DNA of 64,000 nt. Source: Streptomyces lincolnensis (GTDB lineage: Bacteria; Actinomycetota; Actinomycetes; Streptomycetales; Streptomycetaceae). The stretch spans positions 1,612,001-1,676,000 of the forward strand of contig NZ_CP016438.1 of assembly GCF_001685355.1 (NCBI RefSeq), written 5' to 3'. The translations under genes and the position numbers were made by a program. Under the pieces are notes generated by a model. That model saw only the letters and a list, made by a program, of their open reading frames with translations. It had not been told where the DNA came from and searched no databases. Below are positions 1 to 9,767 of the stretch, piece by piece (position 1 is the first letter of the stretch; the number at the start of each line of letters is the position of its first letter).

Positions 1-3000
1 AGGACGCGGATCGGCGTGAGTCTCGACAACCTGGTGCTCGACGGCCTCAGCATGATGACCGTCTTCACGGAGCTGGGCGTGCTGTACGCCGACCCGGGCG
101 CCGAACTCCCGCCCGTGGAACCGACGTTCCGCGACTACCTCGCCTCCGTGCGGCCCGCGCCCGAGACGCTGGCCGCCGACCAGGCGTACTGGCGCGACCG
201 GCTTCCCGAGCTGCCTCCGGCACCCCGGCTGCCGCTTCTGCGCGACCCCGCCGCACTGGGCCGCCCGCGCTTCACGCGTACTTCCGGGGAACTCGCCGCC
301 GACCGCTGGCGGCGGCTCAAGGAACGGGCTCGCGAGCACGGTGTCACCCCCTCGACGCTCCTGCTGGCCGCCTACACGGAGGTGCTCGGCACCTGGAGCG
401 AGAGCCCCGAACTCACCGTCAACCTCACCCTCTTCGACCGGCAGGAGATCCACCCGGACATCAACCGGGTCATGGGCGACTTCACCTCCCTCCTGCTCGC
501 CGCTCACCGTCCGCGTCCCGGTGAGGACTGGCTGACCCGGGTGCGCGGGTTGCAGGAGCAGTTGTGGCGCGACCTCGATCACCGCTCGGTCTCGGCGGTC
601 TGGGTGATGCGTGAGCTGGCCCGGACCCGCGGGCAGCGGGATGCGGCGGTGCCGGTGGTGTTCACCAGTGCGCTCGGTGTCGACGACGGCGTGTCCATGG
701 ACGCGCCCGCGGGGTTCCCGCCGCGTGTGTGGGGAGTGAGCCAGACCCCGCAGGTCTGGCTCGACCTCCAGGTCTACGAGGGCCGGGACGGGGCGCTGCG
801 CCACCAGTGGGACGCGGTGCGGGAGCTGTTCCCGAACGGGCTGGTCGAGACGTTGTCCGCCGCGTTCGACAAGCTGCTGCGTCATCTGTCCGACGCCGAC
901 TGGCGGCTGCCCCGGCCCGCGCTGCTGCCCGACGCACAGCGCACCGTCCGCGACCGGGTCAACGCGACGGGACGGCCGGACGGCCGGCGGGTCCTGCACA
1001 CGCCGTTCTTCGAGCAGGCCGCCGCCGATCCCGCCGCCCCCGCCCTGCTCTGGGGCGAGGACGGCGCCCTGACGCGCGGCGAGCTGCGGGAGCGGGCGCT
1101 GCGCATCGCCGCCGCGCTGCGAGGCCGCGGGGTCGCGCCCGGCGACACGGTCGCCGTGTCGCTGCCCAAGGGGCCCGAGCAGATCACCGCCGTGCTCGGC
1201 GTCCTCGCCGCCGGCGCCGCGTACGTTCCGGTCGGCGCCGACCAGCCGCCGGTACGACGCGACCGGATGCTGAGCGCCTCACGGGCCCGTTGTGTGCTGG
1301 ACGCGGAGTTCCTCTCCGGACCGCTGCCCGCCCCGCTGGCGACGCCCGTGGCCGCCGCCCCGGACTCCTGCGCGTACGTGATCTTCACCTCGGGCTCCAC
1401 CGGCGAGCCCAAGGGCGTCGAGCTGACCCACCGGGCGGCCGCCAACACCGTCGAGGACATCAACGCACGGCACGGCATCGGGCCGGGCGACCGGGTCCTG
1501 GCGGTCTCCGCGCTGGACTTCGACCTGTCCGTGTACGACGTCTTCGGGCTGCTCGGCGCGGGCGGCGCGCTCGTGCTCGTCACCGAGGAGGAGCGCCGGG
1601 ACGCCCAGCGCTGGCGGGACCTGGCCGCACGGCACGGGGTCACCGTCTGGAACTCGGTGCCGATGCTCCTGGACATGCTGCTCACCGCCTCCGCCGGGCA
1701 GGCGCCGCCGGAGCTGAGGCTCGCCCTGGTCTCCGGCGACTGGGTTCCGCTGGACCTGCCCGCCCGGCTCGCCGAGGCATCGGGGGGCCGCTGCCGGCTG
1801 ATCGCGATGGGCGGCGCGACGGAGGCCGCGATCTGGTCCAACGCGTACGACAGTACGGACGGGGCGCCCGAGGGCTGGCCGTCGGTGCCGTACGGGACAC
1901 CGCTGCGCGGCCAGTTGTTCCGGGTCGTGGGGCCGCTCGGCGAGGACTGCCCGGACTGGGTGCCCGGCGAGCTGTGGATCGGCGGAGCGGGCGTGGCCAC
2001 CGGCTACCGGGGCGATCCGGAACGCACCGCCGACCGGTTCGTGACCGACGGCGGGGAGCGCTGGTACCGCACCGGCGATCTGGGCCGCTACCGTCCCGAC
2101 GGGCTGCTGGAGTTCCTCGGGCGGCGCGACCACCAGCTGAAGATCCGCGGTCATCGCACCGAGCTCGGGGAGGTCGACGCGGCGCTGCTCGCCCAGCCGG
2201 GCGTCGGTCGTGCGGTCACCGTCGCGACCGGGCCGCGGGGGCAGCAGCGACTCACCGCTTTCCTGATTCCCGAAAGCCCCTCGGCCCTCCTGGATCTCTC
2301 CGAGATCGAGCGCCGTCTCGCCGACCACCTGCCCGCGCACGCGGTGCCCTCCGCGCTCGTGCCGCTGCCCGACGGGCTGCCGCTGACCGCCAACGGCAAG
2401 GTCGACCGTGCCGCGCTGACCGAGCACGCGGCCGGTCTCGGCGTGGTGTCCGGCGGGACACGGCAGCCGACGGGCCCGCTGGAGGATCTGGTCGCCGCCG
2501 CGTGGCGTGAGCTGCTGGAAGCCGAACAGGTCGGCAGGGACGACGAGTTCTTCGCGCTCGGCGGCGACAGCCTGCTCGCCACGCGGCTCGTGGCCCGGCT
2601 GCGCGAGGCCGGGGTACGCGGCGCGCGCATCGCCGCGCTGTTCACCCACCCGGTGCTGAAGGACTACGCGGCCACCCTGACCTTGGACGGCGAGAAGCCC
2701 GCCACCCAGGTCCTGGTGAGCGATCCCGCGCACGCGCACGATCCGTTCCCCGCGACCGACGTGCAGCGGGCGTACTGGATCGGGCGCACGGCACAGCTCG
2801 ACCTGGGCGGGGTCGGCTCGCACTACTACAGCGAGACCGACGAACCGTACACCGAGGTCACCGCGCTGGAACGAGCCTGGCGGCGGCTGATCGCACGCCA
2901 TCCCATGCTGCGGGCGGTCTTCGACGAGGACGGGCACCAGCGCGTCCTCACCGAGGCCGGGATACCGGACTTCACCATCCCGGTCCGCGACGGCGAGGAA

Positions 3001-4356
3001 CACCTCACCGCCCTGCGCGACGAGATGTCCCACCAGGTCCTCGACCCGGCCCGCTGGCCACTGTTCGACGTACGAGCGGTGCACTACACGGCGGCGGACG
3101 GCGAGCGGCGGACCCGGATCGGGGTCAGTCTCGACAACCTGGTCCTCGACGGTCTCAGCATGATGATCGTCTTCACCGAGCTGCGGCAGCTGCGCGAGAA
3201 CCCGGACACCGAACTCCCGCCGGTGGACGCGACGTTCCGCGACTACCTCGCCTCCGCCCGGCCGTCGGACGTAGCGGTGACGGCCGACCGGGAGTACTGG
3301 CGCGAACGGCTCCCGTCGCTGCCCTCGGCACCCCGGCTGCCGCTCCTGCGCGAGCCGTCGGAGGTCGGACGCCCGCGCTTCGTCCGCCGGGCCACGCACC
3401 TGCCGTACGCGCCATGGAGGCGGCTGAAGGAACGGGTCCGGGACTACGGCCTCACTCCGTCGGTGCTCCTGCTCGCCGTCTACGCCGAGGCGCTCGGCGA
3501 GCACACCGACAGCCCCGAACTCACCGTCAACCTCACCCTGTTCGACCGGCAGGAGATCCATCCGCACGTCAGCCGGATCGCCGGCGACTTCACCTCGCTC
3601 CTGCTCGCCGCCCACCATCCGCGGGCCGGGGAGTCCTGGCTCACGCGGCTGCGCGGGCTCCAGGCCCGGCTGTGGACCGACCTCGACCACCGGGCGGTGT
3701 CGGCGGTGTGGGTGATGCGGCAGCTGGCCCAGGAACGCGGTGCCGACGGGGCCGCGATGCCGGTGGTGTTCACCAGCGCGCTCGGCATCGACGACGAGCG
3801 GGCCCGGTTGCTGACCCCGCCGCACTGGTCCGTGTCCCAGACCCCGCAGGTCTGGCTCGACCACCAGGTGCTGGAGGACGCCGAGGGACTCCGGCTCACC
3901 TGGGACGCGGTGACCGGGCTGCTGCCCGACGATCTGCCCGGCTCCCTGATGGACCGTCAACTCGCCCTGCTGGACGAGCTGTCCACGGCGGACGACTGGG
4001 ACGCGCTGATCCTCGCCACGGGCCTCAGGGCCGGAGAACGGTCCGCCGCGCCCGTGACGACCGTAAAAGCCGACGCGGGCGGCCCGCCCCTCGGCGCCAC
4101 CGAGGAACTCGTCGCCGCGCTCTGGTCCGAGCTGCTGCCCGACAGCCCGCCCGCGGGCCGGGAGCAGGGCTTCTTCGCGGCCGGCGGCGACAGTCTGCTG
4201 GCCACCCGCCTCATCGCGCGGCTGCGCGAACGCACAGGTGTGGAGGTCCCGTTGAGGGAGTTCTTCACCGCCCCGACCGTGGCCGCGCTCGCCGCCGCGG
4301 CCGACGACCACACCGACCGCACCACCGATCAGAACTGGGAAGAGGGGGAGCTGTGA
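1..4356 (+). CDS. Metallophore NRPS, Cy-A-PCP-Cy-PCP (5' end outside window)
   Basis: This is the C-terminal 1451 residues of a large non-ribosomal peptide synthetase. The frame is already open at base 1, inside a heterocyclization domain. Order seen: remainder of Cy1 (DxxxxDxxS at D9-S17), an A domain (about 335-810, A3 core FTSGSTGEPKG near 461), PCP1 (Ser857 in LGGDSL), Cy2 (D1045-S1053) and PCP2 (Ser1398). My reading of the A pocket is D-L-Y-N-L-S-M-I-W, one residue from the cysteine code known from yersiniabactin and pyochelin enzymes. Each Cy domain condenses and cyclises Cys to a thiazoline. The layout equals yersiniabactin HMWP2, which starts with an aryl carrier domain; that part would lie upstream. 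The tail is acidic, ending NWEEGEL. The next gene starts inside its stop codon. Probable equivalent of coelibactin SCO7682 (recalled). Confidence 0.93.
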   Translation, partial: RTRIGVSLDNLVLDGLSMMTVFTELGVLYADPGAELPPVEPTFRDYLASVRPAPETLAADQAYWRDRLPELPPAPRLPLLRDPAALGRPRFTRTSGELAADRWRRLKERAREHGVTPSTLLLAAYTEVLGTWSESPELTVNLTLFDRQEIHPDINRVMGDFTSLLLAAHRPRPGEDWLTRVRGLQEQLWRDLDHRSVSAVWVMRELARTRGQRDAAVPVVFTSALGVDDGVSMDAPAGFPPRVWGVSQTPQVWLDLQVYEGRDGALRHQWDAVRELFPNGLVETLSAAFDKLLRHLSDADWRLPRPALLPDAQRTVRDRVNATGRPDGRRVLHTPFFEQAAADPAAPALLWGEDGALTRGELRERALRIAAALRGRGVAPGDTVAVSLPKGPEQITAVLGVLAAGAAYVPVGADQPPVRRDRMLSASRARCVLDAEFLSGPLPAPLATPVAAAPDSCAYVIFTSGSTGEPKGVELTHRAAANTVEDINARHGIGPGDRVLAVSALDFDLSVYDVFGLLGAGGALVLVTEEERRDAQRWRDLAARHGVTVWNSVPMLLDMLLTASAGQAPPELRLALVSGDWVPLDLPARLAEASGGRCRLIAMGGATEAAIWSNAYDSTDGAPEGWPSVPYGTPLRGQLFRVVGPLGEDCPDWVPGELWIGGAGVATGYRGDPERTADRFVTDGGERWYRTGDLGRYRPDGLLEFLGRRDHQLKIRGHRTELGEVDAALLAQPGVGRAVTVATGPRGQQRLTAFLIPESPSALLDLSEIERRLADHLPAHAVPSALVPLPDGLPLTANGKVDRAALTEHAAGLGVVSGGTRQPTGPLEDLVAAAWRELLEAEQVGRDDEFFALGGDSLLATRLVARLREAGVRGARIAALFTHPVLKDYAATLTLDGEKPATQVLVSDPAHAHDPFPATDVQRAYWIGRTAQLDLGGVGSHYYSETDEPYTEVTALERAWRRLIARHPMLRAVFDEDGHQRVLTEAGIPDFTIPVRDGEEHLTALRDEMSHQVLDPARWPLFDVRAVHYTAADGERRTRIGVSLDNLVLDGLSMMIVFTELRQLRENPDTELPPVDATFRDYLASARPSDVAVTADREYWRERLPSLPSAPRLPLLREPSEVGRPRFVRRATHLPYAPWRRLKERVRDYGLTPSVLLLAVYAEALGEHTDSPELTVNLTLFDRQEIHPHVSRIAGDFTSLLLAAHHPRAGESWLTRLRGLQARLWTDLDHRAVSAVWVMRQLAQERGADGAAMPVVFTSALGIDDERARLLTPPHWSVSQTPQVWLDHQVLEDAEGLRLTWDAVTGLLPDDLPGSLMDRQLALLDELSTADDWDALILATGLRAGERSAAPVTTVKADAGGPPLGATEELVAALWSELLPDSPPAGREQGFFAAGGDSLLATRLIARLRERTGVEVPLREFFTAPTVAALAAAADDHTDRTTDQNWEEGEL

Positions 4357-7300
4357 GCGCCGCCGAGCTGGTGTCACACCTGGCCACCGCTGGAGTCGAG
4401 TTGTGGGAGGAGGACGGCCGCCTCCGCTTCCGGGCACCGCAGGGGGCCCTCACCGACGAACTGCGCGAGCGGCTGAGCGCCGACCGCGACGCCGTACTCG
4501 CCCATCTGCGCGACCCGTTCGCCGAGCCCCTCGTACCCGACCCCGACGGACGGCACCTGCCGTTCCCCCTGACCGAGGTGCAGTCCTCGTACCTGCTGGG
4601 CCGCACGGACGCTTTCGCCTACGGCGGGATCGGCTGCCACGCCTACCTGGAGTACGAGCTGCCGGGCACCGTCCCGCCCGAACGGGCGGCGGACGCCTGG
4701 CGGGTGCTCGTCGAGCGGCACGACGCGCTGCGCACGGTGTACCACCCGGACGGCCAGCAGGTGCTCAAGGAGCTGCCGCCGTACGAGATACCCGTGGCCG
4801 GGGCCGAGCGGGCGGAGGAGATCCGCGGCGAGCTGGCGCAGCGGACGTACACCCCCGCTACGTGGCCGCTGTTCGACGTGCGGCTCACCCACTCCCCCGA
4901 ACGGCTGCTCGTGCACCTGTCCGTGGACCTGCTCGTGACGGACTTCTCCGGCGTGCAGCAACTGCTCGGGGAACTGGAGCAGTTGTGCCTGGAGCCGGAC
5001 CGGCCGCTGACACCCGTGCCCGTCTCCTTCCGTGACCATGTGCTCGCCGAGCGGCGGCTGCGCGACAGCGCCCGCTGGGCCCGGGACCGCGCCTACTGGC
5101 TGGACCGGCTCGACGACCTGCCGCCCGCTCCCGAACTCCCCGTGCTGACCGAGGAGTCGGGCCGCGAGGTGCGCTTCAGGCGGCTCGCCGACCGGCTGAC
5201 GTCCCAGGAGTCGGCGGCTCTGCGGCAGCGGGCCGCCGCCCGCGACCTGACCGTGTCCACCGTGCTGCTGGCCGCCTACGCCGAGGTGATCGGCCAGTGG
5301 AGCGCGAGGCCGCGCTTCACGCTCAACCTGCCGGTGTTCGCCAAGCGTCCGGTGCACCCCGACATCGGCCGGGTGGTGGGCGACTTCACCTCCGTGACGC
5401 TGCTGGCCGTCGAGCCCGACGCCGGGGCCGGGTTCGCGCGGCGGGCCCGTGCGCTCGGCGGGCGGCTCTTCGAGGACCTGGACCACGGGCTGTACTCGGG
5501 TGTCGAGGTGCTGCGCGAGGCGGCCCGCCGCTCGGACCGGCACACACTGATGCCGGTCGTGTTCACCAGCACGCTCCAGGGCACGGAGGTGCCGGCCACG
5601 GGTCCGGGCCGGGTCGGGTACGGCGTGACGCAGACCCCGCAGGTGTGGATCGACTGCCAGGTGATGGAGTCCGGCGGGGAGATCCTGCTGGGCTGGGACG
5701 TCCGTGAGGGGGTGCTGCCGGAGGGGCTCGCGGACGACGCGTTCGCCGCTTTCGCCGCTCTGGTGCGGGAGTTGGCCGTGTCCGACGCGCCGTGGGACGC
5801 CACCGACCCGGTGCGGGTGCCGCGGGCGCAGGCGGCCCGGCATTCGGAGGTCAACGCGACCGCGCGTCCGCTGCCCGAGGGGCTGCTGCACGAGCGGGTC
5901 CTCGCCGCGGCCGTCGCCCACGCCGACCGGCCGGCGGTCATCGCGCCCGACCGCACGCTCACCTACGCCGAACTCGCCGGATACGCCCGGACGGTGACCG
6001 CCCGGCTGCGGGCGGCGGGGGTGGCGCCGGGTGAGCGGGTCGCGATCGTGATGGACAAGGGCTGGGAGCAGGTTCCGGCCGTGCTCGGTGTGCTGGCCGC
6101 GGGCTGTGTGTACGTGCCGGTCGACACCGTCCACCCGCCCGCGCGCCGCGCGCTCGTGCTGGCCTCCAGCGGGGCGGTCGCCGTCCTCACGCAGACGCGG
6201 CTCGGTGAGGCGTACGAGCTGCCGACGATCGCCGTCGACGCCCTGGAGCCTTCGGAGGCCGTGGAGTCGCGTCGGGTGGACCCCGGCGAGGCGGCCTACA
6301 TCATCTACACCTCCGGGTCGACCGGTGAGCCGAAGGGCGTCGTGGTCTCGCACCGGGCCGCCCTCAACACGGTCGCCGACATCGACGAGCGCTTCGGCGT
6401 GGGTGCCGACGACCGGGTCCTGGGCCTCGCCCAGCTGGGCTTCGACCTGTCCGTGTACGACCTGTTCGGCCCGCTCGCGCACGGCGGGGCGCTGGTCCTG
6501 CCGGACCCGGAGCGCCGCGGCGACCCCTCGCACTGGGCCGACCTGGCGGCCCGGCACCGGGTGACCCTGTGGAACTCGGTGCCCGCGCAGCTCCAGATGC
6601 TGCACGACTACCTGGCCTCCGGCGCGGGCGCCGCCGATGTGGCCGGACTGTCGGCGCTGCGGCTCGGGCTGCTGTCCGGCGACTGGATCCCCGTACGGCT
6701 GCCGGACCGCATCCGCGCGCTGCTGCCGGGGCTGCGCCTGATCAGTCTCGGCGGGGCGACGGAAGCGGCGATCTGGTCCATCCACCACCCGATCGAGCAG
6801 CCCGTGGATCCCGGCCGGCCGAGCATTCCGTACGGCAGGCCGCTCGCCAACCAGACCTTCCATGTCCTGGACGACGCGCTGCGGCCCCGTCCGGACTGGG
6901 TGCCGGGCGAGCTGTGCATCGGCGGCAGCGGCCTGGCGCTCGGCTATCACGGTGACCCGGAGACGACCGCCCGGCGGTTCGTCACCCATCCCGTCACCGG
7001 GGAGCGGCTGTACCGCACGGGCGACCTGGGCCGGTGGCTGCCGAGCGGGGACATCGAGTTCCTGGGGCGCGAGGACGGGCAGGTCAAGATCCGCGGGCAC
7101 CGCATCGAACTCGCCGAGATCGAGGCGGCGTTGACGGGTCATCCGTCCGTCGGCGCGGCGGCGGTCCTGGCGGTCGGGGACGATTCGTTGCAGCGCCGGC
7201 TGGTGGCCTTCGCCGAGCCGGCGCGGGTCGCGGATGCCTCCCGGACGGGTGGGGCGGCCGAGGTTCTGGCCCGGCGGGCGCGAGAGGCGGCCGACGCGTT

Positions 7301-9767
7301 CGAAGTGGCCGCGCCGGAGCGGATCGCCGAGTTCGCCCGGCTCCTCGACGAGGCGTCGCTCGCGTCCATGCTCGACGCGCTGCGCGCACGCGGCCTGTTC
7401 ACGCACGCCGAGGCCGCCCACACGGCGGAGGACGTGGTGGCGGTGGCCGTACCGCGTCACGAGCGGGTGCTGCGGCGCTGGCTGCACGTGCTGCACGGCG
7501 AGGGCCTGCTGGAGCGGGATCCGGCCACCGGCCGGTACCGGCTCCACACGGAGACCTCGTCGGCCGCGTCGGCGTGGGACCGGGTCGCGGCCGTGTGGAG
7601 CGACGACCTCGGCCCCGCCGAGCTGCTGGCCTATCTGCGCGCCAACGCCGACCAGTTGGACGCGCTGATGGACGACCGGGTCGCCGCCGTCGACCTGCTC
7701 TTCCCCGAGGCCCGTATGGAGACCGCCGACGCGGCCTACCGCGAGAACGTCATGTCCGCCTACCTCAACCGCGTCCTCGCCGAGGCCCTGCGCACGGCCG
7801 CCGAGGAGCGCACGCCCGGCCGTCCGCTGCGCGTGCTGGAGGTGGGCGCCGGGACCGGGGCGAGCACGGCCGGGGCACTGGCCGCGCTGGACGGGCTGGA
7901 CGTGGAGTGGCTGTTCACCGACGTGAGCCCGTTCTTCCTGGACGGGGCGCGCGAGCGGTTCGGGCCGGATGCGCGGCTGCGGTACGGGCTGTACGACGTG
8001 GACGGCGACCCGGTCGAACAGGGGCTGGACCTCCGGTCGTTCGACGTGGTGCTGTGCGCGGGCGTGCTCAACAACGCCCGGGACACGGCGGCGGCGCTCA
8101 CCTCGCTGCGCTCGCTCCTCGTGCCCGGCGGGCTGCTGCTGGTCACCGAGCCGACCCGGGAGCACTACGAGATCCTGATCTCGCAGGCGTTCATGATGAC
8201 CGGGGCGGAGGACCTGCGGCGCGCGGACGGTACGGACGGCGCGGACGCCACTTTCGTCACCCGGGACCAGTGGCTGGGCCTCTTCGCCGCGGCGGGCGGG
8301 GAGAACGAAATCTGTCTGCCGCAGCAGGGCCATCCGCTGGAGCCGCTGGGCCAGCATGTCTTCGCCGTGCGGTTCAAGAGCGACCGCGCCCCGGTGGACC
8401 CGGTCGACGTCGGCGACCATCTCGCGGAGCGGCTGCCGGTCTACATGCTGCCCGCGGCGCTGCATGTCGTCGACGACCTGCCGCTCACCGCCAACGGCAA
8501 GGTGGACCGCAAGGCCCTCGCGGCCCGGGCGGCCGCCACCGCATCGGAGCAACAGCCAGCCGCCGTGGAGGAAGTGTCCGGTCCCGCCGACGAGTTGGAG
8601 GAGAGGCTCGCCTCCGTGGCCGCCCTGGCGCTCGGGGTCGCGGCCGTGCCCCGCAACCGCAGCCTGTTCGATCTCGGCGCGGACTCGCTGGTCCTCGCGC
8701 AGCTGTCGGCACGGCTGATCGAGGAGGTGCCGCAGGCGGCGGAGCAGCAGTTCGACACCCTGCTGCGGGAACTGCTGAACCGCCCGACGGTCGCCGACCT
8801 GGCCCGCCATCTGCGCGGCACCGACGCCCCCGAGGCCGGCACGGGCGAGGTGAGCGCGCTGGTGGCCCTCGGCGACGAGCCGCAGGAGGGCGCAGCGCTG
8901 CACGTGCTCGTGCACGAGGGCATCGGCACCATGGCCCCCTACCGCGAACTCTCCGCCCGGCTGGCCGGACACGGCCCGCTCATCGGCCTGGCCGTGGGTG
9001 ACGTGCAGGCGTGCACGGACATTCCGGCGGAGGAGTTCGTGGAACGGCTCGCGGCAGAGCACGTACGGCGGCTGACCGCGACCGGGGCCGACCGGTTCCG
9101 GCTCACCGGCTACTGCCTGGGCGGCCAGCTCGCCACCGAGGTCGCCCGGCAGCTCACCGAGGGCGGGGCGCACGTCGAGCAGTTGACGGTGGTCAGCAGC
9201 AGCCCGCCCGCGTTCGTGTGCGAGGACGAGCTGCTGATCGAGCACGCCTTCGCCCGGGTGCTCGGCGCGGACCCGGCGGCGGCCGGATACCCGGACGACG
9301 AGGAGGAGTTGGGGGCGGCGCTGCGGGCCGTCCTCGACGCCACCCCGGGCCGGGTCCCGGCCGGCGCCTTCGCCGCCCTGTGCGGTGAGCCGCGCCTGGA
9401 GGCGGTGGCCCGCCGGATGCGCGCGCTGGCCGGCACCCCCCAGCCGGAGCGGCTCGCCGCGATCGCCGCCACGCTGGGCGGGGACGGCGACGCGGCCCAT
9501 CTGCCGGGTCTGTACCGGGTGTTCCGGCACGCCTTCGCCGCCGCGTCGCTGCACAGCACGCAGCCGTACGCCGGTGACATCACGCTCGTGCAGCCGCGCG
9601 GGCGGCTGCGGTTCCTCGCCGGGTTCGGGCAGGAGGCGGACGAGCTGTGGCGCGAGGTGTGCCTCGGTGACCTGACGGTGGCCGAGGTCGACGGCGACCA
9701 CTTCAGCTGCCTGCGCGGCGGGCACGTGGACCAGGTGGTGGCCGCCGCGGTCGCCGAGGCGCCGTGA
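4353..9767 (+). CDS. Metallophore NRPS, TubC dock-Cy-A(MT)-PCP-TE
   Basis: An 1804-residue terminal NRPS. I chose the GTG at 4353, which overlaps the previous stop (GTGA) and follows GGGGGAG; the frame stays open upstream but only as a shadow. Residues 1-52 resemble a TubC-type docking domain. A Cy domain follows (variant motif at 192-200), then an A domain (A3 core YTSGSTGEPKG near 651) whose pocket reads D-L-Y-N-L-S-L-I-W, the cysteine code. A SAM methyltransferase (LEVGAGTG near 1161) is embedded between A8 (GHRIELAEIE) and A10 (LTANGKVDRK near 1380). PCP Ser1445 and a thioesterase (about 1515-1795) follow. The TE nucleophile is Cys1588 in GYCLGG, with a likely catalytic His in GDHFSC. This matches pyochelin PchF, where the embedded MT N-methylates a reduced ring. 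It probably adds the last cysteine and releases the product. Confidence 0.94.
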   Translation: MSAAELVSHLATAGVELWEEDGRLRFRAPQGALTDELRERLSADRDAVLAHLRDPFAEPLVPDPDGRHLPFPLTEVQSSYLLGRTDAFAYGGIGCHAYLEYELPGTVPPERAADAWRVLVERHDALRTVYHPDGQQVLKELPPYEIPVAGAERAEEIRGELAQRTYTPATWPLFDVRLTHSPERLLVHLSVDLLVTDFSGVQQLLGELEQLCLEPDRPLTPVPVSFRDHVLAERRLRDSARWARDRAYWLDRLDDLPPAPELPVLTEESGREVRFRRLADRLTSQESAALRQRAAARDLTVSTVLLAAYAEVIGQWSARPRFTLNLPVFAKRPVHPDIGRVVGDFTSVTLLAVEPDAGAGFARRARALGGRLFEDLDHGLYSGVEVLREAARRSDRHTLMPVVFTSTLQGTEVPATGPGRVGYGVTQTPQVWIDCQVMESGGEILLGWDVREGVLPEGLADDAFAAFAALVRELAVSDAPWDATDPVRVPRAQAARHSEVNATARPLPEGLLHERVLAAAVAHADRPAVIAPDRTLTYAELAGYARTVTARLRAAGVAPGERVAIVMDKGWEQVPAVLGVLAAGCVYVPVDTVHPPARRALVLASSGAVAVLTQTRLGEAYELPTIAVDALEPSEAVESRRVDPGEAAYIIYTSGSTGEPKGVVVSHRAALNTVADIDERFGVGADDRVLGLAQLGFDLSVYDLFGPLAHGGALVLPDPERRGDPSHWADLAARHRVTLWNSVPAQLQMLHDYLASGAGAADVAGLSALRLGLLSGDWIPVRLPDRIRALLPGLRLISLGGATEAAIWSIHHPIEQPVDPGRPSIPYGRPLANQTFHVLDDALRPRPDWVPGELCIGGSGLALGYHGDPETTARRFVTHPVTGERLYRTGDLGRWLPSGDIEFLGREDGQVKIRGHRIELAEIEAALTGHPSVGAAAVLAVGDDSLQRRLVAFAEPARVADASRTGGAAEVLARRAREAADAFEVAAPERIAEFARLLDEASLASMLDALRARGLFTHAEAAHTAEDVVAVAVPRHERVLRRWLHVLHGEGLLERDPATGRYRLHTETSSAASAWDRVAAVWSDDLGPAELLAYLRANADQLDALMDDRVAAVDLLFPEARMETADAAYRENVMSAYLNRVLAEALRTAAEERTPGRPLRVLEVGAGTGASTAGALAALDGLDVEWLFTDVSPFFLDGARERFGPDARLRYGLYDVDGDPVEQGLDLRSFDVVLCAGVLNNARDTAAALTSLRSLLVPGGLLLVTEPTREHYEILISQAFMMTGAEDLRRADGTDGADATFVTRDQWLGLFAAAGGENEICLPQQGHPLEPLGQHVFAVRFKSDRAPVDPVDVGDHLAERLPVYMLPAALHVVDDLPLTANGKVDRKALAARAAATASEQQPAAVEEVSGPADELEERLASVAALALGVAAVPRNRSLFDLGADSLVLAQLSARLIEEVPQAAEQQFDTLLRELLNRPTVADLARHLRGTDAPEAGTGEVSALVALGDEPQEGAALHVLVHEGIGTMAPYRELSARLAGHGPLIGLAVGDVQACTDIPAEEFVERLAAEHVRRLTATGADRFRLTGYCLGGQLATEVARQLTEGGAHVEQLTVVSSSPPAFVCEDELLIEHAFARVLGADPAAAGYPDDEEELGAALRAVLDATPGRVPAGAFAALCGEPRLEAVARRMRALAGTPQPERLAAIAATLGGDGDAAHLPGLYRVFRHAFAAASLHSTQPYAGDITLVQPRGRLRFLAGFGQEADELWREVCLGDLTVAEVDGDHFSCLRGGHVDQVVAAAVAEAP

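Noticed and set aside
3414..4352. Upstream extension of the second NRPS frame
   Set aside because: It runs through PCP2 of the first NRPS in another frame and is Arg/Pro-rich; the GTG at 4353 overlaps the stop and starts a TubC-like domain.
1279..4437. 1052-residue open frame on the minus strand
   Set aside because: Shadow of the NRPS in high-GC DNA; composition rich in Arg/Gly/His/Gln with no domain, while the plus strand has clear Cy/A/PCP motifs.
4374..9725. 1783-residue open frame on the minus strand
   Set aside because: Antisense shadow of the second NRPS; low-complexity sequence and no family motif.
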